Of a DNA stretch of 64,000 bases, positions 33,284 to 42,082 are shown in pieces (the stretch's first letter is position 1; every line of letters starts with the position of its first letter). This DNA is from Tranquillimonas rosea (lineage in GTDB: Bacteria; Pseudomonadota; Alphaproteobacteria; Rhodobacterales; Rhodobacteraceae), in assembly GCF_900111315.1 (NCBI RefSeq), contig NZ_FOGU01000006.1, positions 186,001-250,000 of the forward strand, read 5' to 3'. A program made the translations under genes and the position numbers. The notes under the pieces are model-generated. The model saw only the letters and a program-made list of their open reading frames with translations. It did no database searches and was not told the origin of the DNA.

Positions 33284-35071
33284 ATGGATGTGAAGGTTCC
33301 CGACATCGGCGACTTCTCGGACGTGCCCGTCGTCACCGTTCTCGTCTCGGTGGGCGACACGATCGAGAAGGAGGATCCCCTGATCGAGCTGGAAAGCGAC
33401 AAGGCGACGATGGAAGTCCCGTCGCCCGCCAACGGCACGGTCAAGGAGATCAAGGTCAAGGAAGGCGACAGCGTCTCGGAAGGCGACGTCATCATGGTGT
33501 TCGAGGACACCGACGAGGATGCCGGCGGCTCGGAAGACGGCGGCGGCGATGCCGCCAAGGAGCCCGAGGGCAGCGGCGGCGAGGCCGAGGCCAAGGAAGA
33601 GGTCAGCGAGGCGCCCAAGAAGGTCGAGGCCACCGGCACGGCCGGCGGGCAGGGCGACGTCCACGGCGAGGTCGTCGTGCTGGGCTCGGGCCCGGGCGGC
33701 TATTCGGCGGCGTTCCGCGCCGCAGACCTCGGCAAGAAGGTCGTCCTGATCGAGCGCTATCCGTCCCTGGGCGGCGTCTGCCTGAACGTCGGCTGCATCC
33801 CGTCCAAGGCGATGCTGCACGCCGCCAAGGTTCTGACCGAGACCGAGGAGATGGGCGCACACGGGATCAGCTTCAGCAAGCCGAAGATCGATCTCGACGG
33901 CCTGCGCGACTGGAAGGACGGCGTCGTCAAGCAGCTGACCGGCGGCCTTGCCGGGCTTGCCAAGCAGCGCAAGGTCGAAGTCGTGCAGGGCATGGGCAAG
34001 TTCACCGGTCCGAACATGATCGAGGTGGATACCGGCGACGGCACCAGGACGGTCTCGTTCGACCAGTGCATCATCGCCGCCGGGTCCGAGCCGGTGAAGC
34101 TGCCCTTCGTCCCGCACGACGACGAACGGGTGGTCGATTCCACCGGCGCGCTCGAGCTGCGGGATATCCCCAAGAAGATGCTCGTCCTGGGCGGCGGCAT
34201 CATCGGGCTCGAGATGGCGTGCATCTATGATGCGCTCGGGTCGTCGATCACGGTGGTCGAGCTGCAGGAGCAGCTGATGCCCGGCGCCGACAAGGACATC
34301 GTCAAGCCGCTCGCCACCCGGATCGGCAAGCGTTACGACAACATCTATCTCAAGACGAAGGTCACCAATGTCGAGCCGCAGAAGAAGGGCCTGAAGGTCA
34401 CCTTCGAGGACGACAAGGGCGAGACGTTCACCGACACGTTCGACCGTATCCTCGTCAGTGTCGGCCGCGTGCCCAACGGCGCCAAGCTGGATGCCGAGAA
34501 GGCGGGCGTCGCGGTGGACGAGCGCGGCTTCATCCATGTCGACCATCAGCAGCGCACCGGCCAGAGCCATATCTTCGCCATCGGCGATCTCGTCGGCCAG
34601 CCGATGCTGGCGCACAAGGCGGTGCACGAGGGCAAGGTCGCGGCCGAGGTCGCGTCGGGCCACAAGCGGGCCTTCGACGCCAAGGTGATCCCGTCGGTCG
34701 CCTATACCGACCCCGAGGTCGCCTGGGCCGGCCTGACCGAGACCGAGGCGAAGAAGCAGGGCGTCAAGTACCAGAAAGGCGTGTTCCCCTGGGCCGCGTC
34801 CGGCCGGTCGCTGTCGCTCGGCCGGTCCGAGGGCGTGACCAAGCTGCTGTTCGATCCCGACGACGATCGGGTCATCGGCGTCGGCATGGTCGGCCCCGCG
34901 GCGGGCGATCTGATCGCCGAGGTGGCGCTGGCGATCGAGATGGGGTCGGATGCCGTGGACCTGAGCCACACGATCCACCCGCACCCGACGCTGTCCGAGA
35001 CGGTGAACTTCGCCGCAGAGATGTACGAGGGGACGATCACCGACCTCATGCCGCCGCGCAAGCGCAGCTGA
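33284..35071 (+). CDS. lpd: Dihydrolipoamide dehydrogenase (E3) with N-terminal lipoyl domain
   Basis: E3 reoxidises dihydrolipoamide with FAD and NAD+. The 595-residue protein has an extra N-terminal lipoyl domain (residues 1-75, K40 in ESDKATMEV) joined by a Glu/Gly/Ala-rich linker to a standard flavoprotein: [17 protein letters not shown], redox cysteines C166 and C171 in [22 protein letters not shown] and the C-terminal base HPHPTLSE. I start at ATG 33284 because GAGGTGG lies 5 nt before; GTG at 33275 would add three residues. The lipoyl domain is closely similar to that of the neighbouring E2. Lipoyl-bearing E3 is known from other PDH operons, for example in Ralstonia. Confidence 0.95.
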   Translation: MDVKVPDIGDFSDVPVVTVLVSVGDTIEKEDPLIELESDKATMEVPSPANGTVKEIKVKEGDSVSEGDVIMVFEDTDEDAGGSEDGGGDAAKEPEGSGGEAEAKEEVSEAPKKVEATGTAGGQGDVHGEVVVLGSGPGGYSAAFRAADLGKKVVLIERYPSLGGVCLNVGCIPSKAMLHAAKVLTETEEMGAHGISFSKPKIDLDGLRDWKDGVVKQLTGGLAGLAKQRKVEVVQGMGKFTGPNMIEVDTGDGTRTVSFDQCIIAAGSEPVKLPFVPHDDERVVDSTGALELRDIPKKMLVLGGGIIGLEMACIYDALGSSITVVELQEQLMPGADKDIVKPLATRIGKRYDNIYLKTKVTNVEPQKKGLKVTFEDDKGETFTDTFDRILVSVGRVPNGAKLDAEKAGVAVDERGFIHVDHQQRTGQSHIFAIGDLVGQPMLAHKAVHEGKVAAEVASGHKRAFDAKVIPSVAYTDPEVAWAGLTETEAKKQGVKYQKGVFPWAASGRSLSLGRSEGVTKLLFDPDDDRVIGVGMVGPAAGDLIAEVALAIEMGSDAVDLSHTIHPHPTLSETVNFAAEMYEGTITDLMPPRKRS

Positions 35072-35081
35072 TTTGCCCCCC

Positions 35082-35112
35082 CCGTGCGGCCGCCTGACAG
35101 GTGGCCGCACGG
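35082..35112 (+). other. Hairpin after lpd
   Basis: CCGTGCGGCC and GGCCGCACGG form a 10-bp perfect stem with an 11-nt loop, 11 nt beyond the lpd stop. There is no T-tract, so it may protect the 3' end or act with Rho rather than as an intrinsic terminator. Confidence 0.5.
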
Positions 35113-35280
35113 ACCGCTGTTGAACACCGCATACATCCCTTTTTCAGGGCCACGGGTCCGGGGCAGTGATCCTTCGCTACTCGGAGCAATCGTCCCATGC
35201 CCCGGCATCTTGGCCCGCTCGCGGCGCAGCACGCCCGGCGGGAACTGCCTCTTCTTGTGGCAGTGCGCCAACGGCTTTCC

Positions 35281-35308
35281 TTGATCCGTCGGTCAGGTTG
35301 GTTACGCT
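35281..35308 (+). promoter_or_regulatory. Candidate phasin promoter
   Basis: TTGATC (35281-35286), 16-bp spacer, TACGCT (35303-35308), with a leader of about 40 nt. A hairpin ACTGCC-9-GGCAGT sits just upstream at 35244-35264. This suggests that the phasin gene is transcribed separately from the PDH genes. Confidence 0.4.
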
Positions 35309-35356
35309 ATCTCGCAGGGATGCCACCGCACGCCCGACAGACGAGGAGGAGCCTGA

Positions 35357-35854
35357 ATGGCCACCAAGAACCCCTACGACTTCAGCGAGTACTTCAAGGC
35401 TTTCGACCCCGAGCTGATGACCAAGATGTTCACGCCCCAGGCGATGATGGCCATGTTCCAACCCCAGAGCCGGGGCGACATGTTCGACATGGAGTCGGTG
35501 ATCAAGGCCAACCAGCGCAACTTCGAGGCGATGGCCGACGCGAACCGCGCGGCCGCCGAGGCCTACAAGGACCTGCTCGACAAGCAGATGGAGATCTTCG
35601 GCAAGCTGACGATGGCCGCCCGCCAGCAATACGAGTGGATGGAGGACACCGCCGGCCCCGACACGCTCAAGGCAAAGACCGAGGCGATGAACGACGCCGT
35701 GGAAGAGGCGCTGACGCTGATGCGCAAGCTGGCCGAAGAGGCCCGCAAGGCCAACGAAGAGGCGTTCTCGACAGTACGGGGGCAGGTCGACGAGGCCGTC
35801 GAGGAAATCAAGAAGTCGACGCCGCAGCAATCCGGCGGATCGAAGAAGAGCTGA
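35357..35854 (+). CDS. Phasin family protein (PHB granule-associated)
   Basis: The 165-residue protein is almost wholly helical and charged, with MATKNPYDFSEYFKAFDPELM at the start, heptad-like alanine-rich segments in the middle (ANRAAAEAYKDLLDKQMEIF) and a C-terminal lysine tail. This is the phasin-2-type architecture; such proteins coat polyhydroxybutyrate granules. AGGAGGAGCC lies just before the ATG. Its location 285 nt after the PDH genes and phaB fits a PHB role. Family assignment rests on composition and pattern, so a related helical protein is possible. Confidence 0.82.
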   Translation: MATKNPYDFSEYFKAFDPELMTKMFTPQAMMAMFQPQSRGDMFDMESVIKANQRNFEAMADANRAAAEAYKDLLDKQMEIFGKLTMAARQQYEWMEDTAGPDTLKAKTEAMNDAVEEALTLMRKLAEEARKANEEAFSTVRGQVDEAVEEIKKSTPQQSGGSKKS

Positions 35855-35881
35855 TCCGATATCGCGCGCCGGGCGGGATGC

Positions 35882-36562
35882 TCAGTCCTGTTCGGCGCGC
35901 GTCCTGAAATCGGCCAGCGTCTTGCCGTCCTCATCGACGAAAAGCTGCGGCAGCACCTTGAGCGTCTCGATCTGGTCGATCCTGAGTTCGGTGAACCCCT
36001 GGCTGGCCTCGCACCAGGCCGTCACAGTCCAGACGCGCCCCCAGTAATCCAGTTTCAGCGGTCGGATAACCCGCGCCGAGCCGGTGTCCTCCTCGCCCAG
36101 CAGCAGGATCGACAGCTTCTGACGCGCCCGGATCGCCGCGCGGATCGCCGGCATGTGACGAAATCCGTGTGCCGCGTCGGCAAAGGGATAGACCGCGAAG
36201 CCCCACGCGCGGGGCGCGGTGCCCCTGTCCTCGGGCAGAACCGCGTCGATCTTGGCCGAAAGCGCGCGCGCGGCCTCGCGCAACTCGTCGTCGCCGCCGG
36301 CGCCGACCGCGGCGAGGCCCATGTGCAGCGCCTCGAGTTCGGGCAGCGTGAGATTCAGCGGCGGGAGCGTGACCGGCGCCGTCATCCGGTAACCATGCCC
36401 CCGGTCGCCCCGGACCGGCACGCCCGAGGCCATCAGCGTCTCCATGTCGCGATAAACCGTCCGCGCCGACACGTTCAAGCGTCGGGCGAGGTCGTGCGCC
36501 CGGTGCAGGCGCCCGTCGCGCATCAGCGCGATCAGGTCGTAAAGACGGTCGGGACGGGACAT
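35882..36562 (-). CDS. YafY-type transcriptional regulator (HTH-11 and WYL domains)
   Basis: The 226-residue protein has an N-terminal helix-turn-helix (MSRPDRLYDLIALMRDG, LARRLNVSARTVYRDMETL) and a WYL ligand-sensing domain from about residue 130 (YWGRVWTVTAWCEASQGFTELRIDQI). In the WYL core the usual W-Y-L reads W-T-V. WYL regulators respond to small ligands or nucleic acids; the target is unknown. The gene is divergent from tatA, and the 208-bp gap holds several TGACA repeats. It is convergent with the phasin gene. Confidence 0.9.
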   Translation of the reverse strand: MSRPDRLYDLIALMRDGRLHRAHDLARRLNVSARTVYRDMETLMASGVPVRGDRGHGYRMTAPVTLPPLNLTLPELEALHMGLAAVGAGGDDELREAARALSAKIDAVLPEDRGTAPRAWGFAVYPFADAAHGFRHMPAIRAAIRARQKLSILLLGEEDTGSARVIRPLKLDYWGRVWTVTAWCEASQGFTELRIDQIETLKVLPQLFVDEDGKTLADFRTRAEQD

Positions 36563-36685
36563 GAGGCTCTCTGATTCGGCTCTTTCGAGGGTGGCGTAGG
36601 GGACCCACTCCTGACAATATGCTTGCAACTGACAGGTTCGTGACAAACAAACCGACAGTGACGCGACTTTCCTTGGCTTTCCGGC

Positions 36686-36714
36686 TTTTCAGACTGCCCC
36701 GAGACACATAGAAA
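36686..36714 (+). promoter_or_regulatory. Candidate tatABC promoter
   Basis: TTTTCA (36686-36691), 17-bp spacer, TAGAAA (36709-36714), in the AT-richer part of the gap. The match is weak and it is offered as the best candidate only. Confidence 0.25.
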
Positions 36715-36770
36715 CAGGGATCGCAACAGGGTGCGCGGGCCGGCCCGCGCCGCGAGAACGGAGTTATCCC

Positions 36771-36992
36771 ATGCTCAACAATATCGGCCTGCCGGGTCTT
36801 CTGCTCATCGCCGTCGTCGTGCTCGTGCTTTTCGGGCGCGGCAAGATCTCGTCGCTGATGGGCGAAGTCGGCAAGGGCATCACCGCCTTCAAGAAGGGCG
36901 TCAGCGAAGGTAGCAAGGAGCTCGAGGACGGCAGCGAGAGCGTCGAGCGGTCCACTGCCAGCTCGACCGAGGAAGAGAAAGACAAGGTCTAA
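36771..36992 (+). CDS. tatA: Sec-independent protein translocase subunit TatA
   Basis: TatA forms the pore-like assemblies that move folded twin-arginine substrates across the inner membrane. The 73-residue protein has one N-terminal span (residues 5-21), the FGRGK hinge, an amphipathic helix ([19 protein letters not shown]) and an acidic tail. It is the first gene of tatA-tatB-tatC. Confidence 0.95.
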   Translation: MLNNIGLPGLLLIAVVVLVLFGRGKISSLMGEVGKGITAFKKGVSEGSKELEDGSESVERSTASSTEEEKDKV

Positions 36993-37025
36993 GCGGCCTC
37001 GACGCCGCGCGAAAGGCACCCTGAC

Positions 37026-37484
37026 ATGCTCGACATCGGCTGGACCGAGCTTCTGGTTATCGGCATCGTCGCGCTGATCGTGGTGGGCCCGAAGGATCTG
37101 CCCGCCATGTTCCGCACGCTTGGCCGCTTCACCGCCAAGATGAAGGGCATGGCGCGCGAGTTCCAGCGTGCCATGGACGAGGCGGCGGACGATTCCGGCA
37201 TGCGCGACACCGCCAAGGACCTCCGCAAGATGACGTCCTCCCGGCAACTGGGGCTGGATCGCCTGAAGGACGCCGCCGACCGCTTCGACAAGTGGGAGCC
37301 GGGCAAGGATGGCCGCAAGACGGGCTCGGAGACCGACCGTCTGCGCGAAGAGCGCGCGGCGCAGGCCGCCCGCGTGCGTGAGACCACCGCAGAAGAGCCC
37401 GAGATCGAGGCCGCCGCGGAAGATGCCGCCGACGCCGCCGATGCGGCGGACCTGCCGGCAGAGGACAAGCGGGACAACACATGA
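37026..37484 (+). CDS. tatB: Sec-independent protein translocase subunit TatB
   Basis: TatB, with TatC, makes the receptor for twin-arginine signal peptides. The 152 residues have the typical start MLDIGWTELLVIGIVALIVVGPKDLP, an amphipathic helix region with FRTLGRFTAKMKGMAREFQ and a long Ala/Glu/Asp-rich tail. It lies 33 nt after tatA and overlaps tatC by 4 nt (ATGA). Confidence 0.95.
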   Translation: MLDIGWTELLVIGIVALIVVGPKDLPAMFRTLGRFTAKMKGMAREFQRAMDEAADDSGMRDTAKDLRKMTSSRQLGLDRLKDAADRFDKWEPGKDGRKTGSETDRLREERAAQAARVRETTAEEPEIEAAAEDAADAADAADLPAEDKRDNT

Positions 37485-38365
37485 GCCAACGCGACGAGAT
37501 CGACGACAGCCAGGCGCCGCTGATCGAGCATCTGGCCGAACTCCGGACGCGCCTGATTCATGCCGTCGCCGGGTTCATCGTCGGCATGGTGATCTGCTTT
37601 ACCGTGGCGACGCCGATCTTCAACTTCCTGACTAACCCGCTCTGCGCCGTGCTCGCTGACCGGGGGCAGAACTGCGACCTGATCTTCATATCGCCGCAGG
37701 AAGGCTTCTTCGTGGCGGTGAAGGTATCGCTGCTGGGCGGTCTGATGATCTCGTTCCCCTACATCGCGCTGCAGATGTGGCGGTTCGTGGCGCCGGGGCT
37801 CTACCGCTCGGAGAAGGGCGCGTTCCTGCCGTTCCTGGTCGCTTCGCCGTTCATGTTCTTTCTGGGCGCGGCGTTCGCGTTCTACGTCGTCACGCCGCTG
37901 GCCTACGACTTCTTCCTCGGGTTCCAGCAATTCGGGGCCGAGGGCGAGGCGGTGCCCGGCGCCGGGGTGGGCGAGGGCCTGTCGGTCGTCTTCCAGGGCT
38001 CGGCGCAGGAATACCTGAACCTCACCATCAAGTTCATCGTCGCCTTCGGGCTGTGCTTCCAGCTGCCGGTGCTGCTGACGCTGATGGGCAAGGCGGGGCT
38101 GGTGTCGTCGCGCGGGCTGGCGGACATGCGGAAATACGCCGTCGTCGGCATCCTCGTGCTGGCCGCGCTGGTGACGCCGCCTGACGTCATCACGCAGGTG
38201 ATCCTGTTCGTCGTGGTCTACGGCCTCTACGAGATTTCGATCCAGCTGGTGAAGCGGGTCGAGCGCAAGCGGGTCGAACAGCTCAGGGAAGAAGGCATCC
38301 TGGGCGAGGACGAGGACTTGTGGGACGACCTCGACGATGACGAGCCCGAGGACGATCAGCGGTGA
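37481..38365 (+). CDS. tatC: Sec-independent protein translocase subunit TatC
   Basis: TatC is the six-span receptor that recognises the twin-arginine signal. The 294-residue sequence starts with the conserved IEHLAELRTRLIHA cytoplasmic motif, contains FLPFLVASPFMFFLGAAFAFY in the middle and LVTPPDVITQVILF near the last spans. A charged, Asp/Glu-rich tail follows. It is translationally coupled to tatB and almost overlaps the ATPase gene downstream. Confidence 0.95.
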   Translation: MSQRDEIDDSQAPLIEHLAELRTRLIHAVAGFIVGMVICFTVATPIFNFLTNPLCAVLADRGQNCDLIFISPQEGFFVAVKVSLLGGLMISFPYIALQMWRFVAPGLYRSEKGAFLPFLVASPFMFFLGAAFAFYVVTPLAYDFFLGFQQFGAEGEAVPGAGVGEGLSVVFQGSAQEYLNLTIKFIVAFGLCFQLPVLLTLMGKAGLVSSRGLADMRKYAVVGILVLAALVTPPDVITQVILFVVVYGLYEISIQLVKRVERKRVEQLREEGILGEDEDLWDDLDDDEPEDDQR

Positions 38366-38373
38366 AGGACGCG

Positions 38374-39210
38374 ATGAGTGATCCGATGGAGCGCATCGCC
38401 GCGGCGCTGGAGCGGATGGCTCCGGCGCCGGCCGAGGCCCCTGACTTCGCCTCGGCCGACGCCTTCGTCTGGCACACCCGCCCCGACCGGCTGTCACCGG
38501 TCGGGAGCGTGAACCGGGTCGAGATCGACCTGCTCGTCGGCATCGAACGGGCGCGGGACATCCTTCTGGAGAACACGCGCCAGTTCGCCCGCGGCCTGCC
38601 GGCCAACAACGCGCTGCTCTGGGGCGCGCGGGGCATGGGTAAGTCCAGCCTCGTGAAGTCGGCCCATGCCGCCGTTCTGGCCGAAGGGCTGGACGTGAAG
38701 ATCGTGGAGCTGCAGCGCGAGGACCTGCCGTCCGTCGGACGCCTTCTGTCGCTGTTGCGGCCCGCGCCGCATCGGTTCGTCCTGTTCTGCGACGACCTGT
38801 CGTTCGGGCATGACGACGAGCATTACAAGTCGCTCAAGGCGGTGCTCGACGGCGGGGTCGAGGGGCGCCCCGAGAACGTCGTGCTGTACGCCACGTCGAA
38901 CCGCCGCCACCTGATGCCGCGCGACATGATCGAGAACGAGCGGTCGAGTGCGATCTCCCCGTCGGAGGCGACGGAAGAGAAAGTGTCGCTGTCGGACCGG
39001 TTCGGGCTGTGGCTGGGGTTCCATCCGTGCAGTCAGGACGAGTATCTCGACATGATCCGCGGCTATTGCGCGGCCTACGGCGTCGAGATCGACGAGCAGA
39101 CGCTGCGTGCCGAGGCGATCGAATGGCAGGCCACGCGCGGCAGCCGCTCGGGCCGGGTTGCGTGGCAGTACTTCGTGGACCTCGCCGGGCGAAAGGGCGT
39201 GCGGCTTTAG
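38374..39210 (+). CDS. DUF815 AAA+-type ATPase
   Basis: The 278-residue protein has a Walker A motif WGARGMGKSSLVK (about residues 88-100) and a Walker B-like FVLFCDDLSF with the sensor-type segment VVLYATSNRRHLMP, the pattern of the DUF815 family of P-loop ATPases. The partner is not known. I start at ATG 38374 because AAGGA lies five bases upstream; the GTG at 38362, which overlaps the tatC stop, is an alternative. Co-transcription with tatABC is likely from the 8-nt spacing. Confidence 0.88.
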   Translation: MSDPMERIAAALERMAPAPAEAPDFASADAFVWHTRPDRLSPVGSVNRVEIDLLVGIERARDILLENTRQFARGLPANNALLWGARGMGKSSLVKSAHAAVLAEGLDVKIVELQREDLPSVGRLLSLLRPAPHRFVLFCDDLSFGHDDEHYKSLKAVLDGGVEGRPENVVLYATSNRRHLMPRDMIENERSSAISPSEATEEKVSLSDRFGLWLGFHPCSQDEYLDMIRGYCAAYGVEIDEQTLRAEAIEWQATRGSRSGRVAWQYFVDLAGRKGVRL

Positions 39211-39249
39211 CGCGGGCGGCCGCTCGGCCTCGCATGATCGGATGCCCGT

Positions 39250-39275
39250 CCGCCGCCTCCGAAGGGACGCGGCGG
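39250..39275. other. Hairpin in the convergent gap after the DUF815 gene
   Basis: CCGCCGC and GCGGCGG pair around a 12-nt loop between two converging genes. It has no T-tract on either side and is a weak bidirectional terminator candidate. Confidence 0.3.
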
Positions 39276-39288
39276 CGAAGGCTTGGCC

Positions 39289-40524
39289 TCACTCCAGATA
39301 GGGACCGGGATCGACGCTCTCGAAGCCTTCCAGCACCTCGAAGTGCACGAACGAGGGATCGCCCTCGCTGACCTCGGCGATCGTCTGGCCGCGCTGGACG
39401 CTGTCGCCCTTTTCCACGTTCAGCGCATTCACGCCGGCATAGACGGTCAGCAGGCCATCGGGGTGGCGCAGCACCAGGATCGGGACCTGGCCGGTGTCGC
39501 GGGTGATCGTGGCCACCGTGCCGTCCTCGGCGGCCCGCACCGGGGTGCCGGCGGCGGCCTGGATGTCGATGCCGTCGTTCTCGCCCTTCGAGAAGCCGCG
39601 GATGATCGGCCCGCTGACCGGCAGCGCCAGTTCCGAGGTGTCGGACACCTCGGTCGCCGATGTGCCGAGGTCGGGCGAATCCGGCGTCTCTTCGGCGGGG
39701 CCGGGCTCTTCGTCCTGTTGCGGCAGCGGTTCGTCGGCCGACGGCGGCGTCGGCGTGGCGGTGCCCTCGCCGGGGCGCGTCACGTCTTCGTCCTGCGGTT
39801 CGGGCGCGGGGGCGCCCTGGGCGACGGGGATCAGCAGGTATTGCCCCTCGCGCACGGTCAGGTCCGAGCCGAGCCCGTTCCATTCCCCAAGCGCCGAGAC
39901 CGGGACGTCGTAGCGCCGCGCGATCGAGAACGCCGTCTCGCCGGGTGCGACCTTGTGGCGGACCGGCTCTTCGCCGGATTGTGTGGGCGCGGGGGCAGTG
40001 GGCTGCGATTGCGTGCGGCTGGCGGTTTGAGTCTGCGACTGCGATGAAGGCGTGTCGGCCCGGTTGATGGCGTCCCCGGCGAGCGTCTGGACATCCACGC
40101 TCTCGCTGCGGAGCGCGCCGGCCTGCGCCGAGGATTGCGACTGGCCGGCCGCCGTTCCCGAGGTGTCGTCGACACGGCGGGGCAGGGCGATCACCTCTCC
40201 CTGTCGCAGGGAGACGTCCAGCGGGATGCCGTTGTAATCGGCGATTTCCTGCGCGGGCAGGCCCACGCGGCCGGCGACGTCGGCCACCGTGTCGCCCCGC
40301 CGCGCCACGGCCACCTGGTAGTTGGGGTAAGAGATCACGCCGCGGCTGTCCGGTTCGGGCCGGTTCGAGACGGTGCCCGAGACCGCCTGGCTGGTGTCGA
40401 AAGCGCCGGTGAAGTTGTCGCGAAAATCGAAGTCCATGCCGCCGCTGCGGTCGCATGCCGCCAGCATCGTCAGCGCGGTCGCGCCCAGAACCACGCCCCG
40501 CATCCCGAGAGTCCCGTGTGCCAT
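39289..40524 (-). CDS. nlpD: NlpD-like lipoprotein with two LysM domains and a degenerate M23 domain
   Basis: The 411-residue protein has a lipoprotein signal with lipobox LAAC at about residue 23. It then has a LysM domain (VAVARRGDTVADVAGRVGLP), a Ser/Gln/Ala-rich linker, a second LysM (HKVAPGETAFSIARRYDVP), a Pro/Glu-rich linker and a C-terminal LytM/M23 domain. In that domain the first zinc-ligand histidine is replaced (GENDGIDIQAAAG) and the loop before the second site reads YAGVNALN, so it should lack hydrolase activity, like E. coli NlpD. Such proteins activate amidases during cell division. The order surE-pcm-nlpD is the classic one. Confidence 0.9.
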   Translation of the reverse strand: MAHGTLGMRGVVLGATALTMLAACDRSGGMDFDFRDNFTGAFDTSQAVSGTVSNRPEPDSRGVISYPNYQVAVARRGDTVADVAGRVGLPAQEIADYNGIPLDVSLRQGEVIALPRRVDDTSGTAAGQSQSSAQAGALRSESVDVQTLAGDAINRADTPSSQSQTQTASRTQSQPTAPAPTQSGEEPVRHKVAPGETAFSIARRYDVPVSALGEWNGLGSDLTVREGQYLLIPVAQGAPAPEPQDEDVTRPGEGTATPTPPSADEPLPQQDEEPGPAEETPDSPDLGTSATEVSDTSELALPVSGPIIRGFSKGENDGIDIQAAAGTPVRAAEDGTVATITRDTGQVPILVLRHPDGLLTVYAGVNALNVEKGDSVQRGQTIAEVSEGDPSFVHFEVLEGFESVDPGPYLE

Positions 40525-40591
40525 TCTGCCCGTCCTCGTATCCTCGCCGGACGGCCCCTCTTGTCGGGGGCGCGCGGCAATCTGGTTTGCG

Positions 40592-41233
40592 TCAGTCCTG
40601 GCCCAGCCCCTCGAGCAGAGGCACGAAGCGCACCGGGCGCAACTCGTCATAGCGGAAGCCCTCGGCCGTGCGCGTGACCTTGATCAGGCTCTGCACGGCA
40701 TCCGACTGTCCCACCGGCAGCACCATGATACCCCCCTCGCGCAGTTCGGCCAAGAGGGGCCCCGGCGGATCCTCGGCGGCCGCCGTCACCAGGATCCGGT
40801 CGAACGGCGCCTGCTCGGCCAGACCGCGGCTGCCGTCCGCCGCGAAGGCGGTGACGTTCGCAAGGCCGAGGTCCTCGAACACCTGCCGTGCCTCCTGCAC
40901 CAGCCGCCGGTGCCGGTCGACGGTATAGACCCGGCGGGCGAGGTGGCTGAGGATCGCCGCCTGGTATCCCGAGCCCGTGCCGATCTCGAGCACCTTGTCG
41001 CGCGGCTGCACGTTCAGCGCCTGTGTCATCAGGCCGACCACCGAGGGCTGGCTGATGGTCTGTCCGCAGGCGATCGGCAGGGGCATGTCGTCATAGGCGC
41101 GGGTCGCGAAGATGCCGCGCACGAACGCGCCCCGGTCGACCTTTTCCATCGCCTCGAGCACGCGCTTGTCGGTCACGCCCTTCGATCGGAGCGCGAACAG
41201 GAACTGCATCTTGCGTTCCGCGTCGTCGGTCAT
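40592..41233 (-). CDS. pcm: Protein-L-isoaspartate O-methyltransferase
   Basis: Pcm methylates isoaspartyl residues in damaged proteins using S-adenosylmethionine, starting their repair. The 213 residues show the Pcm-specific [11 protein letters not shown]-like segment ([16 protein letters not shown]), the SAM site [14 protein letters not shown] and the C-terminal [12 protein letters not shown]. It overlaps surE by 4 nt and is followed by nlpD after 67 nt, giving the common stationary-phase repair cluster. Confidence 0.96.
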   Translation of the reverse strand: MTDDAERKMQFLFALRSKGVTDKRVLEAMEKVDRGAFVRGIFATRAYDDMPLPIACGQTISQPSVVGLMTQALNVQPRDKVLEIGTGSGYQAAILSHLARRVYTVDRHRRLVQEARQVFEDLGLANVTAFAADGSRGLAEQAPFDRILVTAAAEDPPGPLLAELREGGIMVLPVGQSDAVQSLIKVTRTAEGFRYDELRPVRFVPLLEGLGQD

Positions 41234-42012
41234 TCCAGGCGCGTTCCCAGCTCTTCTATCAGGTCGTGGGCGGTCAGATCGGCCCGCATCGGCGTGATCG
41301 AGATCCGGTCCTCAAGGTTGGCGGCCACATCGGTGCCCGGAGCGGTTGCCACGTCCTGCCGGCCGCCCGCGACATACAGGAACTTGCGCCCCGAGGGCGA
41401 GACATGGGGCATCACGCCGTGGCTGGTCTCCGTCCTCCAGCCCTGTGCGGTGACGGCGTGACCCTTGACCTGCGCCGCCGGGCAGGGCGGGAAATTGACG
41501 TTGTAGAACAGGCGGTAATCCGCGCTGTCCCACAGCCCGCGGTCGAGCAGGGCGCGCACGATGCCGGCGCCGTGGGTGGCGGCGGCTTCGAACGGGTTGT
41601 CGAGTTTGGCGTTGTCGGGTCCGAAGTACTGGCTGAGCGCGATGGCCGGCAGGCCCTGCAGCGCGGCCTCCATCGCGCCGCCGATCGTGCCGGAATACAG
41701 CACGTTCTCGGCCGCGTTGTTGCCGCGGTTGACGCCCGACAGCACCAGGTCCGGCGGCGCCGGCATGACATCGTGCACCGCCGCAAGCACGCAATCGGCG
41801 GGGCTGCCCTCGACCGCCACGCGCCGCGAGTCCAGCTCGGCCACCATCATCGGGTGGGTATAGCTGATGCAGTGGCCGACGCCCGATTGCTCGAAGGCGG
41901 GGGCGACGGTCCAGACCTCGCCGTTCGGGCCTGCGATCTCGTGCGCGATCGCTTCGAGAACCTTGAGGCCGCGGGCCGAGATGCCGTCGTCGTTCGTGAT
42001 CAGGATACGCAT
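41230..42012 (-). CDS. surE: 5'/3'-nucleotidase SurE
   Basis: SurE dephosphorylates nucleoside monophosphates and is metal dependent. In the 260-residue protein the metal site begins with N7-D8-D9 in [10 protein letters not shown], with the conserved serine region following (SYTHPMM) and [25 protein letters not shown]. The upstream frame extension beyond the ATG at 42012 is not conserved. The end overlaps pcm by 4 nt. Confidence 0.96.
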   Translation of the reverse strand: MRILITNDDGISARGLKVLEAIAHEIAGPNGEVWTVAPAFEQSGVGHCISYTHPMMVAELDSRRVAVEGSPADCVLAAVHDVMPAPPDLVLSGVNRGNNAAENVLYSGTIGGAMEAALQGLPAIALSQYFGPDNAKLDNPFEAAATHGAGIVRALLDRGLWDSADYRLFYNVNFPPCPAAQVKGHAVTAQGWRTETSHGVMPHVSPSGRKFLYVAGGRQDVATAPGTDVAANLEDRISITPMRADLTAHDLIEELGTRLE

Positions 42013-42082
42013 GCTGCTCTGCTTCTCGCCGGGGGTTTGCCCTGAATAGGTCAGCGCGTCGGTGGCAGCAAGCGAGGCCATT

